From an uncultured Clostridia bacterium (GTDB taxonomy: Bacteria; Bacillota; Clostridia; Christensenellales; Aristaeellaceae), in assembly GCA_947600345.1 (NCBI GenBank), contig CANQGC010000219.1:1-5039 (forward strand): a DNA stretch of 5,039 nt, in the 5' to 3' direction. Every line of letters starts with the position of its first letter. Position 1 is the first letter of the stretch. A program made the translations under genes and the position numbers. This document shows, in pieces, positions 1 to 5,039 of the stretch. The notes under the pieces were generated by a model, which saw only the letters and a list, made by a program, of their open reading frames with translations, did no database searches and was not told the origin of the DNA.

Positions 1-171
1 CTGGTTGACCATGTAGCCCATCTCCCGGGCGGTGCGCTGGATGCGCTCGCAGGTGGCCTGGGAGATGTCGCTCTTGTTCCGCAGCGCGCGGGATACGGTG
101 TTGACGGAGTAGCCCGTCCTCCGGGCGATGTCCTGGAGCGTGACCGGTCCTCTGTGCTCGTTCTTGTCCAT
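1..171 (-). CDS. LacI-family transcriptional regulator, N-terminal fragment (cut by window edge)
   Basis: Reading the minus strand from an ATG at 171 gives 57 residues with no stop before the window edge. Residues 10-57 form a classic LacI-type DNA-binding head: VTLQDIARRTGYSVNTVSRA is the helix-turn-helix, followed by LRNKSDIS and a third helix ending REMGY. The hinge helix and sugar-sensing domain lie outside the window. Members of this family usually repress neighbouring sugar genes and release DNA on binding a sugar. The divergent position next to an arabino-oligosaccharide uptake operon supports that role, but the effector cannot be read here. The start is uncertain. ATG 171 has a GGAG about 12 nt upstream. 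An in-frame ATG at 189 would add METARL but has no well-placed ribosome site. B. subtilis AraR instead uses a GntR-type head, so this is not a direct AraR counterpart. Confidence 0.93.
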   Translation of the reverse strand, partial: MDKNEHRGPVTLQDIARRTGYSVNTVSRALRNKSDISQATCERIQRTAREMGYMVNQ

Positions 172-216
172 AAGCCGTGCAGTCTCCATTCGATGTTTGC
201 ATAGGTACCCTCTGGA

Positions 217-234
217 TATGGTCATTTTACCATA
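217..234. promoter_or_regulatory. Inverted repeat over the regulator's -10 box, possible operator
   Basis: TATGGT (217-222) and ACCATA (229-234) are perfect inverted repeats separated by 6 bp. The repeat covers the predicted -10 box and start point of the divergent regulator gene, where a bound protein would block its transcription. It lacks the central CG typical of LacI-family operators, so it may serve another protein or be chance in AT-rich DNA. Confidence 0.3.
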
Positions 235-252
235 AAAAATAAGAAAATGCAA
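224..252 (-). promoter_or_regulatory. Probable sigma-A promoter of the LacI-family gene
   Basis: On the minus strand, TTGCAT (252-247) is followed by a 17-bp spacer and TAAAAT (229-224). The -10 box is preceded by TGG, an extended -10 element. The -35 is weak (three of six consensus bases), while the -10 matches five of six. Transcription would begin near 217, giving a leader of roughly 45 nt before ATG 171. The region is AT-rich compared with the surrounding GC-rich coding DNA, which supports promoter function. Confidence 0.55.
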
Positions 253-259
253 ATGAGCA

Positions 260-288
260 TTGACAGCTTTTCGGAAGTGTGATATAAT
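260..288 (+). promoter_or_regulatory. Consensus sigma-A promoter of the transport operon
   Basis: TTGACA (260-265) and TATAAT (283-288) match the housekeeping sigma factor consensus exactly and are separated by the ideal 17 bp. A TG one base before the -10 box (280-281) adds an extended -10 element. Transcription should start near 295. Such a strong promoter implies that control is mainly by repression, which fits the palindrome immediately downstream. It is back to back with the regulator's promoter; the two -35 boxes are 7 bp apart and do not overlap. Confidence 0.93.
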
Positions 289-300
289 CTATTTAACAGG

Positions 301-312
301 ATTAACGTTAAT
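301..312. promoter_or_regulatory. LacI-type operator palindrome, ATTAACGTTAAT
   Basis: This is a perfect 12-bp palindrome with the central CG step typical of LacI/CcpA-family operators. It begins about 6 bp after the predicted transcription start, so a bound repressor would block promoter escape. A second AACGTT core lies at 323-328, centred 19 bp further on, but its flanks are not symmetrical. The obvious candidate ligand is the divergent LacI-family protein. A catabolite (cre) site is less likely, because neither core is flanked by the TG...CA ends of that consensus. Confidence 0.75.
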
Positions 313-341
313 GTAGATACATAACGTTTCAAATCGCGGCG

Positions 342-382
342 ACCGGCCCGGGCCGGTTTGAAATCCCTTCGGGATTTCAAAC
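342..382 (+). repeat. Two overlapping perfect inverted repeats in the operon leader
   Basis: Bases 342-357 are a 16-bp GC-rich palindrome (ACCGGCCC/GGGCCGGT). They overlap a second hairpin at 356-382: GTTTGAAATCCC, loop TTC, GGGATTTCAAAC, a perfect 12-bp stem. Both lie in the transcribed leader. No T-run follows, so neither is an ordinary terminator. An alternative pairing exists: 327-336 can pair with 354-363 (nine Watson-Crick pairs plus one G-U), which would break both hairpins. This could protect mRNA, slow polymerase or act as a switch; the sequence does not say which. Confidence 0.6.
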
Positions 383-384
383 AA

Positions 385-439
385 AATGCGCCTCTTTACC
401 GGAAGCCGAAGGGCTCGCATTGTTGAGCGCCGTGCGCTC
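385..439 (+). repeat. Two further leader hairpins before the binding-protein ribosome site
   Basis: AATGCG (385-390) pairs with CGCATT (416-421), with extra inner pairs between about 392-397 and 408-413. GAGCGC (425-430) pairs perfectly with GCGCTC (434-439) across a CGT loop. The last stem ends 12 nt before the AAAGGAGG ribosome site at 452-459, which remains unpaired. Together with 342-382, most of the roughly 170-nt leader is structured. I do not recognise a known riboswitch class in it. Confidence 0.45.
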
Positions 440-468
440 TTCAAGAATATCAAAGGAGGTTATTTACA

Positions 469-1755
469 ATGAAGAGACTGTTTGCGATGCTTTTGGTTCT
501 GAGCATGCTCCTCGGCGTGGCCACCGTCGCGTCCGCGGAGGGCGCCACGAAGCTGACGATGTGGACCTTCATCGCCCAGCATCAGGAGTTCTTTGAGAAG
601 GCCGCCGAGCGCTGGAACGCGGCCAATCCGGATCGCCCGATCGAGATCGAAGTGACGACCCTGGGCTACGACGACATGCACAACAAGCTCAAGGTCGCGC
701 TGCAGGCCGACGAAGGCGCGCCGGACATCTGCGACGTCGAGCTGGGCCAGTTCCCGAACGTGCTGGCTTACAGCGACAAGCTGGTCGACCTGACCGAGGC
801 CATGAGCCCCTACATGGCTGACCTGGTCAAGGCCCGCCTGGAGATCTACGCCAAGGACGGCAAGTACTACGGCGCGCCTCTGCACGTCGGCGCGATGGTG
901 TCCTTCTACGACAAGGGCCTGCTGGAGGAGGCCGGCGTCAACTACGAGGACATCAAGACCTGGGACGACTGGTACGATGCCGGCGTGAAGCTCAAGGAAG
1001 CTGTGCCGGATGCCTGGATGGGCACCGTCGAGACCAGCACCCAGTGGGTCGCCTCCCTGATGCTGGCGCAGCAGGGCGTCGACTGGCAGGACGATGATCT
1101 GAACGCCACGATCAACACCCCCGAGCTCGCGAAGGTCATCGACACCCAGAAGAGCTGGCTCGAGGCCGGCATCTGTGAGACCTGCCCGGGCGGCCAGCCG
1201 GACACCGAGGAGGGCAAGGCCTACATCGCCAACAACAAGATCGCCAGCGTGATCATGCCCTTCTGGTTCATGAGCCGCTTCACCGATGAGATCGGCGAGA
1301 GCTGCAAGGATCGCTACGTGGTCGCTCCGTGCCCGGTCTTCGAGGAGGGCCAGATGCACTCCATCGGCCAGGGCGGCACCGGCACCGTGATCTACGCCAA
1401 CGGCACGAATCCGGACCTCGCGGCCGAGTTCCTGATCTTCGCCAAGATCGCGCCCGAAGGCGTGCAGCAGATCTGGGAAGTGCTGGGCTTCGACCCCTGC
1501 AACACCGCCATCTGGGATGACGATTCCATCATGAAGACCGACGACAACAAGTTCAACCAGTACTTCATCGGCTACCCGATCGACGCTCTGATCCCGATCA
1601 AGGACGAGATCGGCTACATCCGCTCCACCTCCGTCAGCCCGACCATCAACAACTACCTGGGCACCACCCTGTGGAATGAGGTCTATGTGGACGGCGTGGA
1701 TACCGCGGAGGCCCTGGAGGAAGCGCAGGACGCCATCGAGAGCGATCTGTTCTAA
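469..1755 (+). CDS. araN: AraN-like sugar-binding protein of a CUT1 ABC transporter
   Basis: Extracellular solute-binding protein, 428 residues, a usual length for family 1. It would capture arabinose-type oligosaccharides and deliver them to the permeases encoded downstream. Residues 1-23 are a signal peptide with an ASA cleavage site before EG; there is no lipobox cysteine. Motifs recalled from B. subtilis AraN recur in order: PDICDVELGQF (85-95), HVGAMVSFYD, DIKTWDDW, MGTVET (184-189), IMPFWFMSRF (262-271), IGQGGTGTV (299-307) and WEVLGFDP (336-343). The mature protein has six cysteines (88, 236, 239, 279, 288, 344). The start is fixed by AAAGGAGG 9 nt upstream and by the leader peptide. 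It is the first gene of the operon, under the 260-288 promoter. Assignment to AraN rather than a lactose-binding relative rests on remembered motifs and on the GH43 neighbour; the exact ligand is inferred. Confidence 0.88.
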   Translation: MKRLFAMLLVLSMLLGVATVASAEGATKLTMWTFIAQHQEFFEKAAERWNAANPDRPIEIEVTTLGYDDMHNKLKVALQADEGAPDICDVELGQFPNVLAYSDKLVDLTEAMSPYMADLVKARLEIYAKDGKYYGAPLHVGAMVSFYDKGLLEEAGVNYEDIKTWDDWYDAGVKLKEAVPDAWMGTVETSTQWVASLMLAQQGVDWQDDDLNATINTPELAKVIDTQKSWLEAGICETCPGGQPDTEEGKAYIANNKIASVIMPFWFMSRFTDEIGESCKDRYVVAPCPVFEEGQMHSIGQGGTGTVIYANGTNPDLAAEFLIFAKIAPEGVQQIWEVLGFDPCNTAIWDDDSIMKTDDNKFNQYFIGYPIDALIPIKDEIGYIRSTSVSPTINNYLGTTLWNEVYVDGVDTAEALEEAQDAIESDLF

Positions 1756-1770
1756 TTCCGCAAAACCGCT

Positions 1771-1807
1771 GTGCATGGGAGCCTTCGCGCTCCCATGCGC
1801 TTTATGT
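1771..1807 (+). terminator. Terminator-like hairpin between binding protein and permease genes
   Basis: GCATGGGAGC (1773-1782) pairs perfectly with GCTCCCATGC (1789-1798) around a CTTCGC loop. G1771-C1800 and a T-G pair extend the stem to 12. It is followed by TTTATGT, only a short T-rich stretch. It lies 16 nt after the binding-protein stop. A leaky terminator or mRNA-end stabiliser here is common in sugar transporter operons and would give more binding protein than permease. The weak T-run argues against full termination. Confidence 0.6.
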
Positions 1808-1837
1808 AGCGCGGCAAGGGGCGGACGCCGGGCAGGT

Positions 1838-1860
1838 TGCGCGCCCCGCCCGGGCGCGCA
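1838..1860 (+). repeat. GC-rich hairpin just before the first permease gene
   Basis: TGCGCGCCC (1838-1846) pairs perfectly with GGGCGCGCA (1852-1860) around a CGCCC loop. It ends three bases before the ribosome site that begins about 1864. No T-run follows, so it is not a terminator. It could shield the processed 5' end of the permease message or tune translation of the next gene. A competing pairing of GGGCGG (1819-1824) with CCGCCC (1846-1851) is also possible. Confidence 0.45.
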
Positions 1861-1879
1861 TAGAAAGGGGAAGTAAGAC

Positions 1880-3061
1880 ATGCAAGCTGTGAAGCGCAAG
1901 AAGAAGGGACGCCGGGCGCTCTTTTTGCTGATCATCGGCGTTCTCGTGCTCGTACTGGGCATCGCCGCGCTGGTCTCCCTGCAGGGGAAGGCCCTCCGCT
2001 ACGATGCCGCCTACGACGAGCACGGCGACCTGAGCGCGTTTTTCTTTGACCAATTGGAGGAGGGCCAGAGCTATTCTGCCCTGCAAAACCTGTGGCTGAC
2101 CATCGCCCGCCAGCGCCTGTGGATCACGCTGGCAGGCCTGGCGATGATCGTGATCTACGTGGCGCTGAACCGCGAGCTATTGTACGATACCAAGATCGCT
2201 CCCTTCGTGTTCATCGCGCCCTTCGTCATTACGTTCCTGCTCTTCTTCACCTATCCGCTGATCAACACCATCCTGATGAGCTTCCAGAAGGTCACGGGCG
2301 CGGGCAACGAGTGGATCGGCCTGGAGAACTACAAGAACCTATTCGGCAACAAGAACTTCCACACGGCGGTGAAGAACTCGCTGATCTACATGGTGCTCAC
2401 CTGCGCCATACTGATCCCGATTCCGATGCTGCTGGCCTACATGACCGAGTCGAAGCTCACCAAGATGGGCGGCGTGTTCAAGTCCGTTGCCTACGTCCCG
2501 GTGCTCTGCTCCGTCGTGGTCGCCGGTATCATCTTCCGCATGATGTTCTCCGAGCTGGACGGCGCCATGATGAACGAGGTGCGCGGCCTGTTCGGAATGG
2601 AGCCCATCGCCTGGCTGAAGTCGGCGAGCGGATCGATGTTCGCGATGGTGCTGCTATGCTTCTGGCGCTGGACGGGCATGAACATGCTCTACTACATGGC
2701 GGGCCTGAAGGCCATCCCGTCGGAGCTGTACGAGGCGGCGGACCTGGACGGCTGCAACAGCTGGCAGAAGTTCACGAAGATCAGCCTGCCGCTGCTCAAG
2801 CCCACCGCGATCTACGTGCTGACGATCTCCATCTACGCCGGCCTTTCGATGTTCACCGAGAGCTACATGATCTTCGGCGGCAACAACTCCCCGAAGAACT
2901 ACGGCCTGACCATCGTCGGCTATCTGTACCGCTACGGCTTTGAGCAGGTGGATCGCTTCGGCTTCGCCTCCGCGGTCGGCCTGGTGCTGCTCGTCGGCGC
3001 GATGATCATCACCGTTCTCCAGCTTTGGGCCACCGGTGTGATCGGAAAGAAGGAGGACTGA
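1880..3061 (+). CDS. araP: AraP/MalF-like ABC sugar permease with N-terminal extension
   Basis: Integral membrane subunit of the CUT1 sugar importer, 393 residues against roughly 300 for typical AraP. The conserved core starts near residue 106 (KIAPFVFIAPFVITFLLFF) and carries the ATPase-contacting EAA loop: EAADLDG at 285-291, then ISLP at 301-304. The extra N-terminus has a basic stretch (5-12), a membrane helix (about 13-34), a loop of about 45 residues predicted outside (35-80), and a second helix (about 81-96). That gives about eight helices, as in E. coli MalF, rather than six. The start at 1880 has AAAGGGG 9 nt upstream, and the extension is coding from it. The gene lies 124 bp after the binding-protein gene, and its stop is 2 bp before the next permease's start. 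It should pair with that permease. AraP is chosen over other CUT1 permeases because of the operon context. Confidence 0.85.
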   Translation: MQAVKRKKKGRRALFLLIIGVLVLVLGIAALVSLQGKALRYDAAYDEHGDLSAFFFDQLEEGQSYSALQNLWLTIARQRLWITLAGLAMIVIYVALNRELLYDTKIAPFVFIAPFVITFLLFFTYPLINTILMSFQKVTGAGNEWIGLENYKNLFGNKNFHTAVKNSLIYMVLTCAILIPIPMLLAYMTESKLTKMGGVFKSVAYVPVLCSVVVAGIIFRMMFSELDGAMMNEVRGLFGMEPIAWLKSASGSMFAMVLLCFWRWTGMNMLYYMAGLKAIPSELYEAADLDGCNSWQKFTKISLPLLKPTAIYVLTISIYAGLSMFTESYMIFGGNNSPKNYGLTIVGYLYRYGFEQVDRFGFASAVGLVLLVGAMIITVLQLWATGVIGKKED

Positions 3062-3063
3062 GC

Positions 3064-3936
3064 ATGAATAATCGAAAAGCCAAACGGCATCCGATTGCCA
3101 CGGTGGCGCTCACGCTGTTCTTCATCGTGCTGTGCATACTGTTCCTGATTCCGCTCTACGCGCTGCTGCTGGGCACGTTCAAGGGCGGCGCGGAGCTGTT
3201 CGTCAGCGGCCTGAACCTGCGGCCCGACTTCGAGCTGCTCCACCTCAAGGCCTGGAGATACCTGTTCACCGGCATCATGGCCAACGGCGAATACAATCCC
3301 CACAGCTACTTCATCTGGTACCGCAACAGCCTGCTGCTGGTGCTGGTGCAGGGCAGCCTGACGCTGCTTCTGTCCTCGATGGTCGCCTACGGCTTCGCCA
3401 AGTACGACTTCAAGGGCAAGAACCCGCTGTTCATGTGCGTGCTGCTGGTGATGATGGTGCCGCTGGAGATCCTGATGCTCCCCATGTACAGCCAGGTCAA
3501 CGCCATGGGCCTGCGCAACAGCTACGCGGGTGTCATGCTCCCCTTCCTGGTCAACATGAGCTCGGTGTTCTTCTTCAGGCAGTATCTGACCGGCATACCC
3601 AAGGATCTGATCGAGACGGGCCGCCTGGACGGCTGCACCGAGTACGGCATATTCTTCCGCATCATCATGCCGATCATGAAGCCGGCCTACGCCTCGATGG
3701 CGGTGCTCACCGGCATGGGCTGCTGGAACGCCCTGCTGTGGCCGATGCTGGTCATCTCCGACGCGGGCAAGTACACCGTCCCGATCGGCCTGAACACCCT
3801 CTGGTCGCCCTACGGCAACAACTACGACCTAATGATCACCGGCTCCTGCTTCGCGATTTTGCCGCTTCTGCTGATCTACCTGTTCGCGCAGAAGTTCATC
3901 GTCGAGGGCATGACGGCCGGCGCGGTCAAGGGCTAG
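3064..3936 (+). CDS. araQ: AraQ/MalG-like ABC sugar permease
   Basis: Second membrane subunit of the importer, 290 residues, the normal length for this family. About six membrane helices are visible, near residues 12-36, 88-112, 120-140, 153-175, 203-225 and 255-280. The EAA loop reads IETGRLDG (183-190) followed by IIMPIMKP, so the canonical EAA is ETG; such variation is common in this subunit. The C-terminus VEGMTAGAVKG is typical of MalG/AraQ-type permeases. The start chosen is ATG 3064, 7 nt after AAGGAGG (3050-3056), giving a start MNNRKAKRHP with a basic cytoplasmic tail. An upstream in-frame ATG at 3025 overlaps the preceding gene, has no ribosome site and would translate through this SD. 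The 2-bp gap to the first permease suggests coupled translation and balanced amounts. No ATPase gene follows. Confidence 0.88.
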   Translation: MNNRKAKRHPIATVALTLFFIVLCILFLIPLYALLLGTFKGGAELFVSGLNLRPDFELLHLKAWRYLFTGIMANGEYNPHSYFIWYRNSLLLVLVQGSLTLLLSSMVAYGFAKYDFKGKNPLFMCVLLVMMVPLEILMLPMYSQVNAMGLRNSYAGVMLPFLVNMSSVFFFRQYLTGIPKDLIETGRLDGCTEYGIFFRIIMPIMKPAYASMAVLTGMGCWNALLWPMLVISDAGKYTVPIGLNTLWSPYGNNYDLMITGSCFAILPLLLIYLFAQKFIVEGMTAGAVKG

Positions 3937-3953
3937 GGCACGCGGTTTAAGGT

Positions 3954-5039
3954 ATGAGACGAAAGAGAATTCTGCTCGCGGTTCTCGCGCTGGCGCTGCT
4001 GCTCGCGGCGCCGGCGCAGGCCGCGCAGGTGAAGTTCAAGAACGTGAGCGTCCACGACCCGTCCGTGTTCCGCGACGTGGACGGACGCTTCTACATCTAC
4101 GGCAGCCACATGCAGGCGGCCTGGTCGGACGACCTGGTGGCGTGGAAGATGTTCTCCAACCTGGACAAGTGCGCGCTGCAGCCCGAGTACGCCGTGGAGT
4201 TCCGGGAGGCGATGACCTGGGCGGAGACCGGTACCTTCTGGGCACCGGACGTGATCCGGCTCGCCGACGGGCGCTACTACATGTACTACTGCTGCTGCGA
4301 GGGCTCCAAGCCGCTCGCGGCGCTGGGCCTGGCCGTCAGCGACAGCCCGGAGGGGCCCTTTGAGAACGTGCAGATCCTGCTCCGGAGCGGGGAGGAGGGC
4401 TACGACGCCACCCGGTACCCGAACGCCATCGACCCCTGCGTGTTCTTCGACGCCAGCGGCGAGCGGCTCTACATGGTCTACGGCTCCTACTCCGGCGGCA
4501 TCTTCCTGCTGGAGCTGGACCCGGAGACGGGGTTGATCCTCGACGGGCAGGAGCCCTACGGCATCCACCTGCTGGGCGGCAACCACAGCCGCATCGAGGC
4601 GCCCTACATCGTCTACAACGCGGAGACCGGCTACTACTACCTCTTCCTCTCCTTCGGCGGACTGGAGGCCGGCGACGGCTACAACATGCGCGTTTGCCGC
4701 TCGAAGGACGTGGCCGGGCCCTACGAGGACGCCGCGGGCAACTCCATGCTGGATTGCAAGTGCGCGCCCGGCAACTTCTGGAACGATGAGGACATCGCCC
4801 CCTACGGCACGAAGCTGATGGGCGGCTACCTGTTCGCGCCGCTCGAGGGTGAGAACAGCGACCGGGAGAACGCCATCCGCTCCCCGGGGCACAACAGCGT
4901 CTACCACGATCCGGATGCGAACCGCTGGTTCATCATCCACCACACCCGCTTCGCCGCCAACAGCCGCTACATCACCCAGGTGCGCGAGCTGTTCTTCAAC
5001 GACGCGGGCTGGCCCATGATCGCGCCCACCCGCTACGTG
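3954..5039 (+). CDS. Secreted GH43 arabinanase (endo-1,5-alpha-L-arabinosidase-like), 3' end outside window
   Basis: Open for 362 codons to the window edge. Residues 1-23 are a signal peptide with cleavage after AQA, so the enzyme is exported; there is no lipobox. GH43 five-bladed propeller signatures are present: catalytic base D35 in HDPSVF, the pKa-setting D160 in AIDPCVF, and the acid E215 in RIEAPYI. H313 in SPGHNSV matches the histidine that holds the metal in AbnB-type arabinanases. HHTRF and GWPMIAPTRY then close the catalytic domain. B. subtilis AbnB carries a further C-terminal domain, so about 100 residues may lie beyond the edge. It would cut alpha-1,5-arabinan to oligosaccharides for the upstream importer. 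Eight cysteines include a CCC triplet (113-115). An in-frame TAA at 3948 makes ATG 3954 the first possible start, but its ribosome site is poor. An arabinofuranosidase or xylosidase of the same family cannot be excluded. Confidence 0.85.
   Translation, partial: MRRKRILLAVLALALLLAAPAQAAQVKFKNVSVHDPSVFRDVDGRFYIYGSHMQAAWSDDLVAWKMFSNLDKCALQPEYAVEFREAMTWAETGTFWAPDVIRLADGRYYMYYCCCEGSKPLAALGLAVSDSPEGPFENVQILLRSGEEGYDATRYPNAIDPCVFFDASGERLYMVYGSYSGGIFLLELDPETGLILDGQEPYGIHLLGGNHSRIEAPYIVYNAETGYYYLFLSFGGLEAGDGYNMRVCRSKDVAGPYEDAAGNSMLDCKCAPGNFWNDEDIAPYGTKLMGGYLFAPLEGENSDRENAIRSPGHNSVYHDPDANRWFIIHHTRFAANSRYITQVRELFFNDAGWPMIAPTRYV

Noticed and set aside
317..334. Catabolite-repression (cre) site around the second AACGTT core
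   Set aside because: Only the central CG and a few A/T positions fit. The flanking TG and CA of the cre consensus are missing.
342..382. Intrinsic terminator in the leader
   Set aside because: The stems are strong but are followed by CAAAATGCG rather than a T-run, and the opposite strand has none either.
460..1962. Long minus-strand open frame of 500 codons opposite the binding-protein gene
   Set aside because: It is the antisense shadow of a confidently identified gene with strong G/C at third positions. Its translation is low-complexity (rich in V, D, G, A, H) with no recognisable domain or ribosome site.
2092..2943. Plus-strand frame of 283 codons inside the first permease gene
   Set aside because: It is a shifted frame of the permease with an arginine, histidine and proline-rich product typical of GC-rich shadow frames. 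The permease frame itself has helices and the EAA loop.
3025..3063. Upstream ATG extending the second permease by 13 residues
   Set aside because: It overlaps the preceding gene, lacks a ribosome site and reads through the AAGGAGG that serves ATG 3064. The added MGHRCDRKEGGLS is not permease-like.
3132..3950. Plus-strand frame of 272 codons inside the second permease gene
   Set aside because: It is a shifted frame with the same biased composition and no ribosome site, overlapping a complete permease.
3933..4943. Minus-strand open frame of 336 codons opposite the GH43 gene
   Set aside because: It is antisense to an enzyme with intact catalytic motifs. The product is rich in V, A, R and H and unlike any family I recognise.

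Overview
The window is a compact carbohydrate-uptake locus from a GC-rich bacterium. Four genes are visible: a divergent LacI-family regulator (partial), an AraN-like solute-binding protein, two CUT1-type ABC permeases (AraP- and AraQ-like), and the start of a secreted GH43 arabinanase. The host is probably an anaerobic, gut-type member of the Clostridia. This rests on strong AGGAGG-type ribosome sites, a textbook sigma-A promoter, araN-araP-araQ gene order without an ATPase gene, and Clostridia-like sequence style. A Christensenellales-like lineage is a guess: the binding protein has a plain signal-peptidase I leader rather than a lipobox, a pattern I associate with such genomes.

Layout. Bases 1-171 (minus strand) encode the DNA-binding head of the LacI-family protein, cut by the window edge. 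Bases 172-468 are a divergent control region. It holds a minus-strand promoter for the regulator with an inverted repeat over its -10 box, and a perfect-consensus plus-strand promoter (TTGACA-17 bp-TATAAT). A 12-bp perfect palindrome, ATTAACGTTAAT, lies just past the expected transcription start. After it comes a leader of about 170 nt with several strong hairpins. Bases 469-1755 are the binding protein. Bases 1756-1879 hold two GC-rich hairpins, the first terminator-like. Bases 1880-3061 and 3064-3936 are the permeases, 2 bp apart. A GH43 enzyme starts at 3954 and runs off the right edge.

How it fits together (inference). The GH43 enzyme would cut arabinan or arabino-oligosaccharides outside the cell. 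The binding protein captures the products, and the two permeases import them using an ATPase encoded elsewhere, as MsmX does for AraNPQ in Bacillus subtilis. The LacI-family protein would bind the palindrome downstream of the promoter and block transcription until a sugar signal releases it.

I see no mobile element, CRISPR array, tRNA or rRNA, and no clearly novel system. The most distinctive points are the permease's N-terminal extension, the non-lipoprotein and cysteine-rich exported proteins, the structured leader, and the weak ribosome site of the arabinanase gene.
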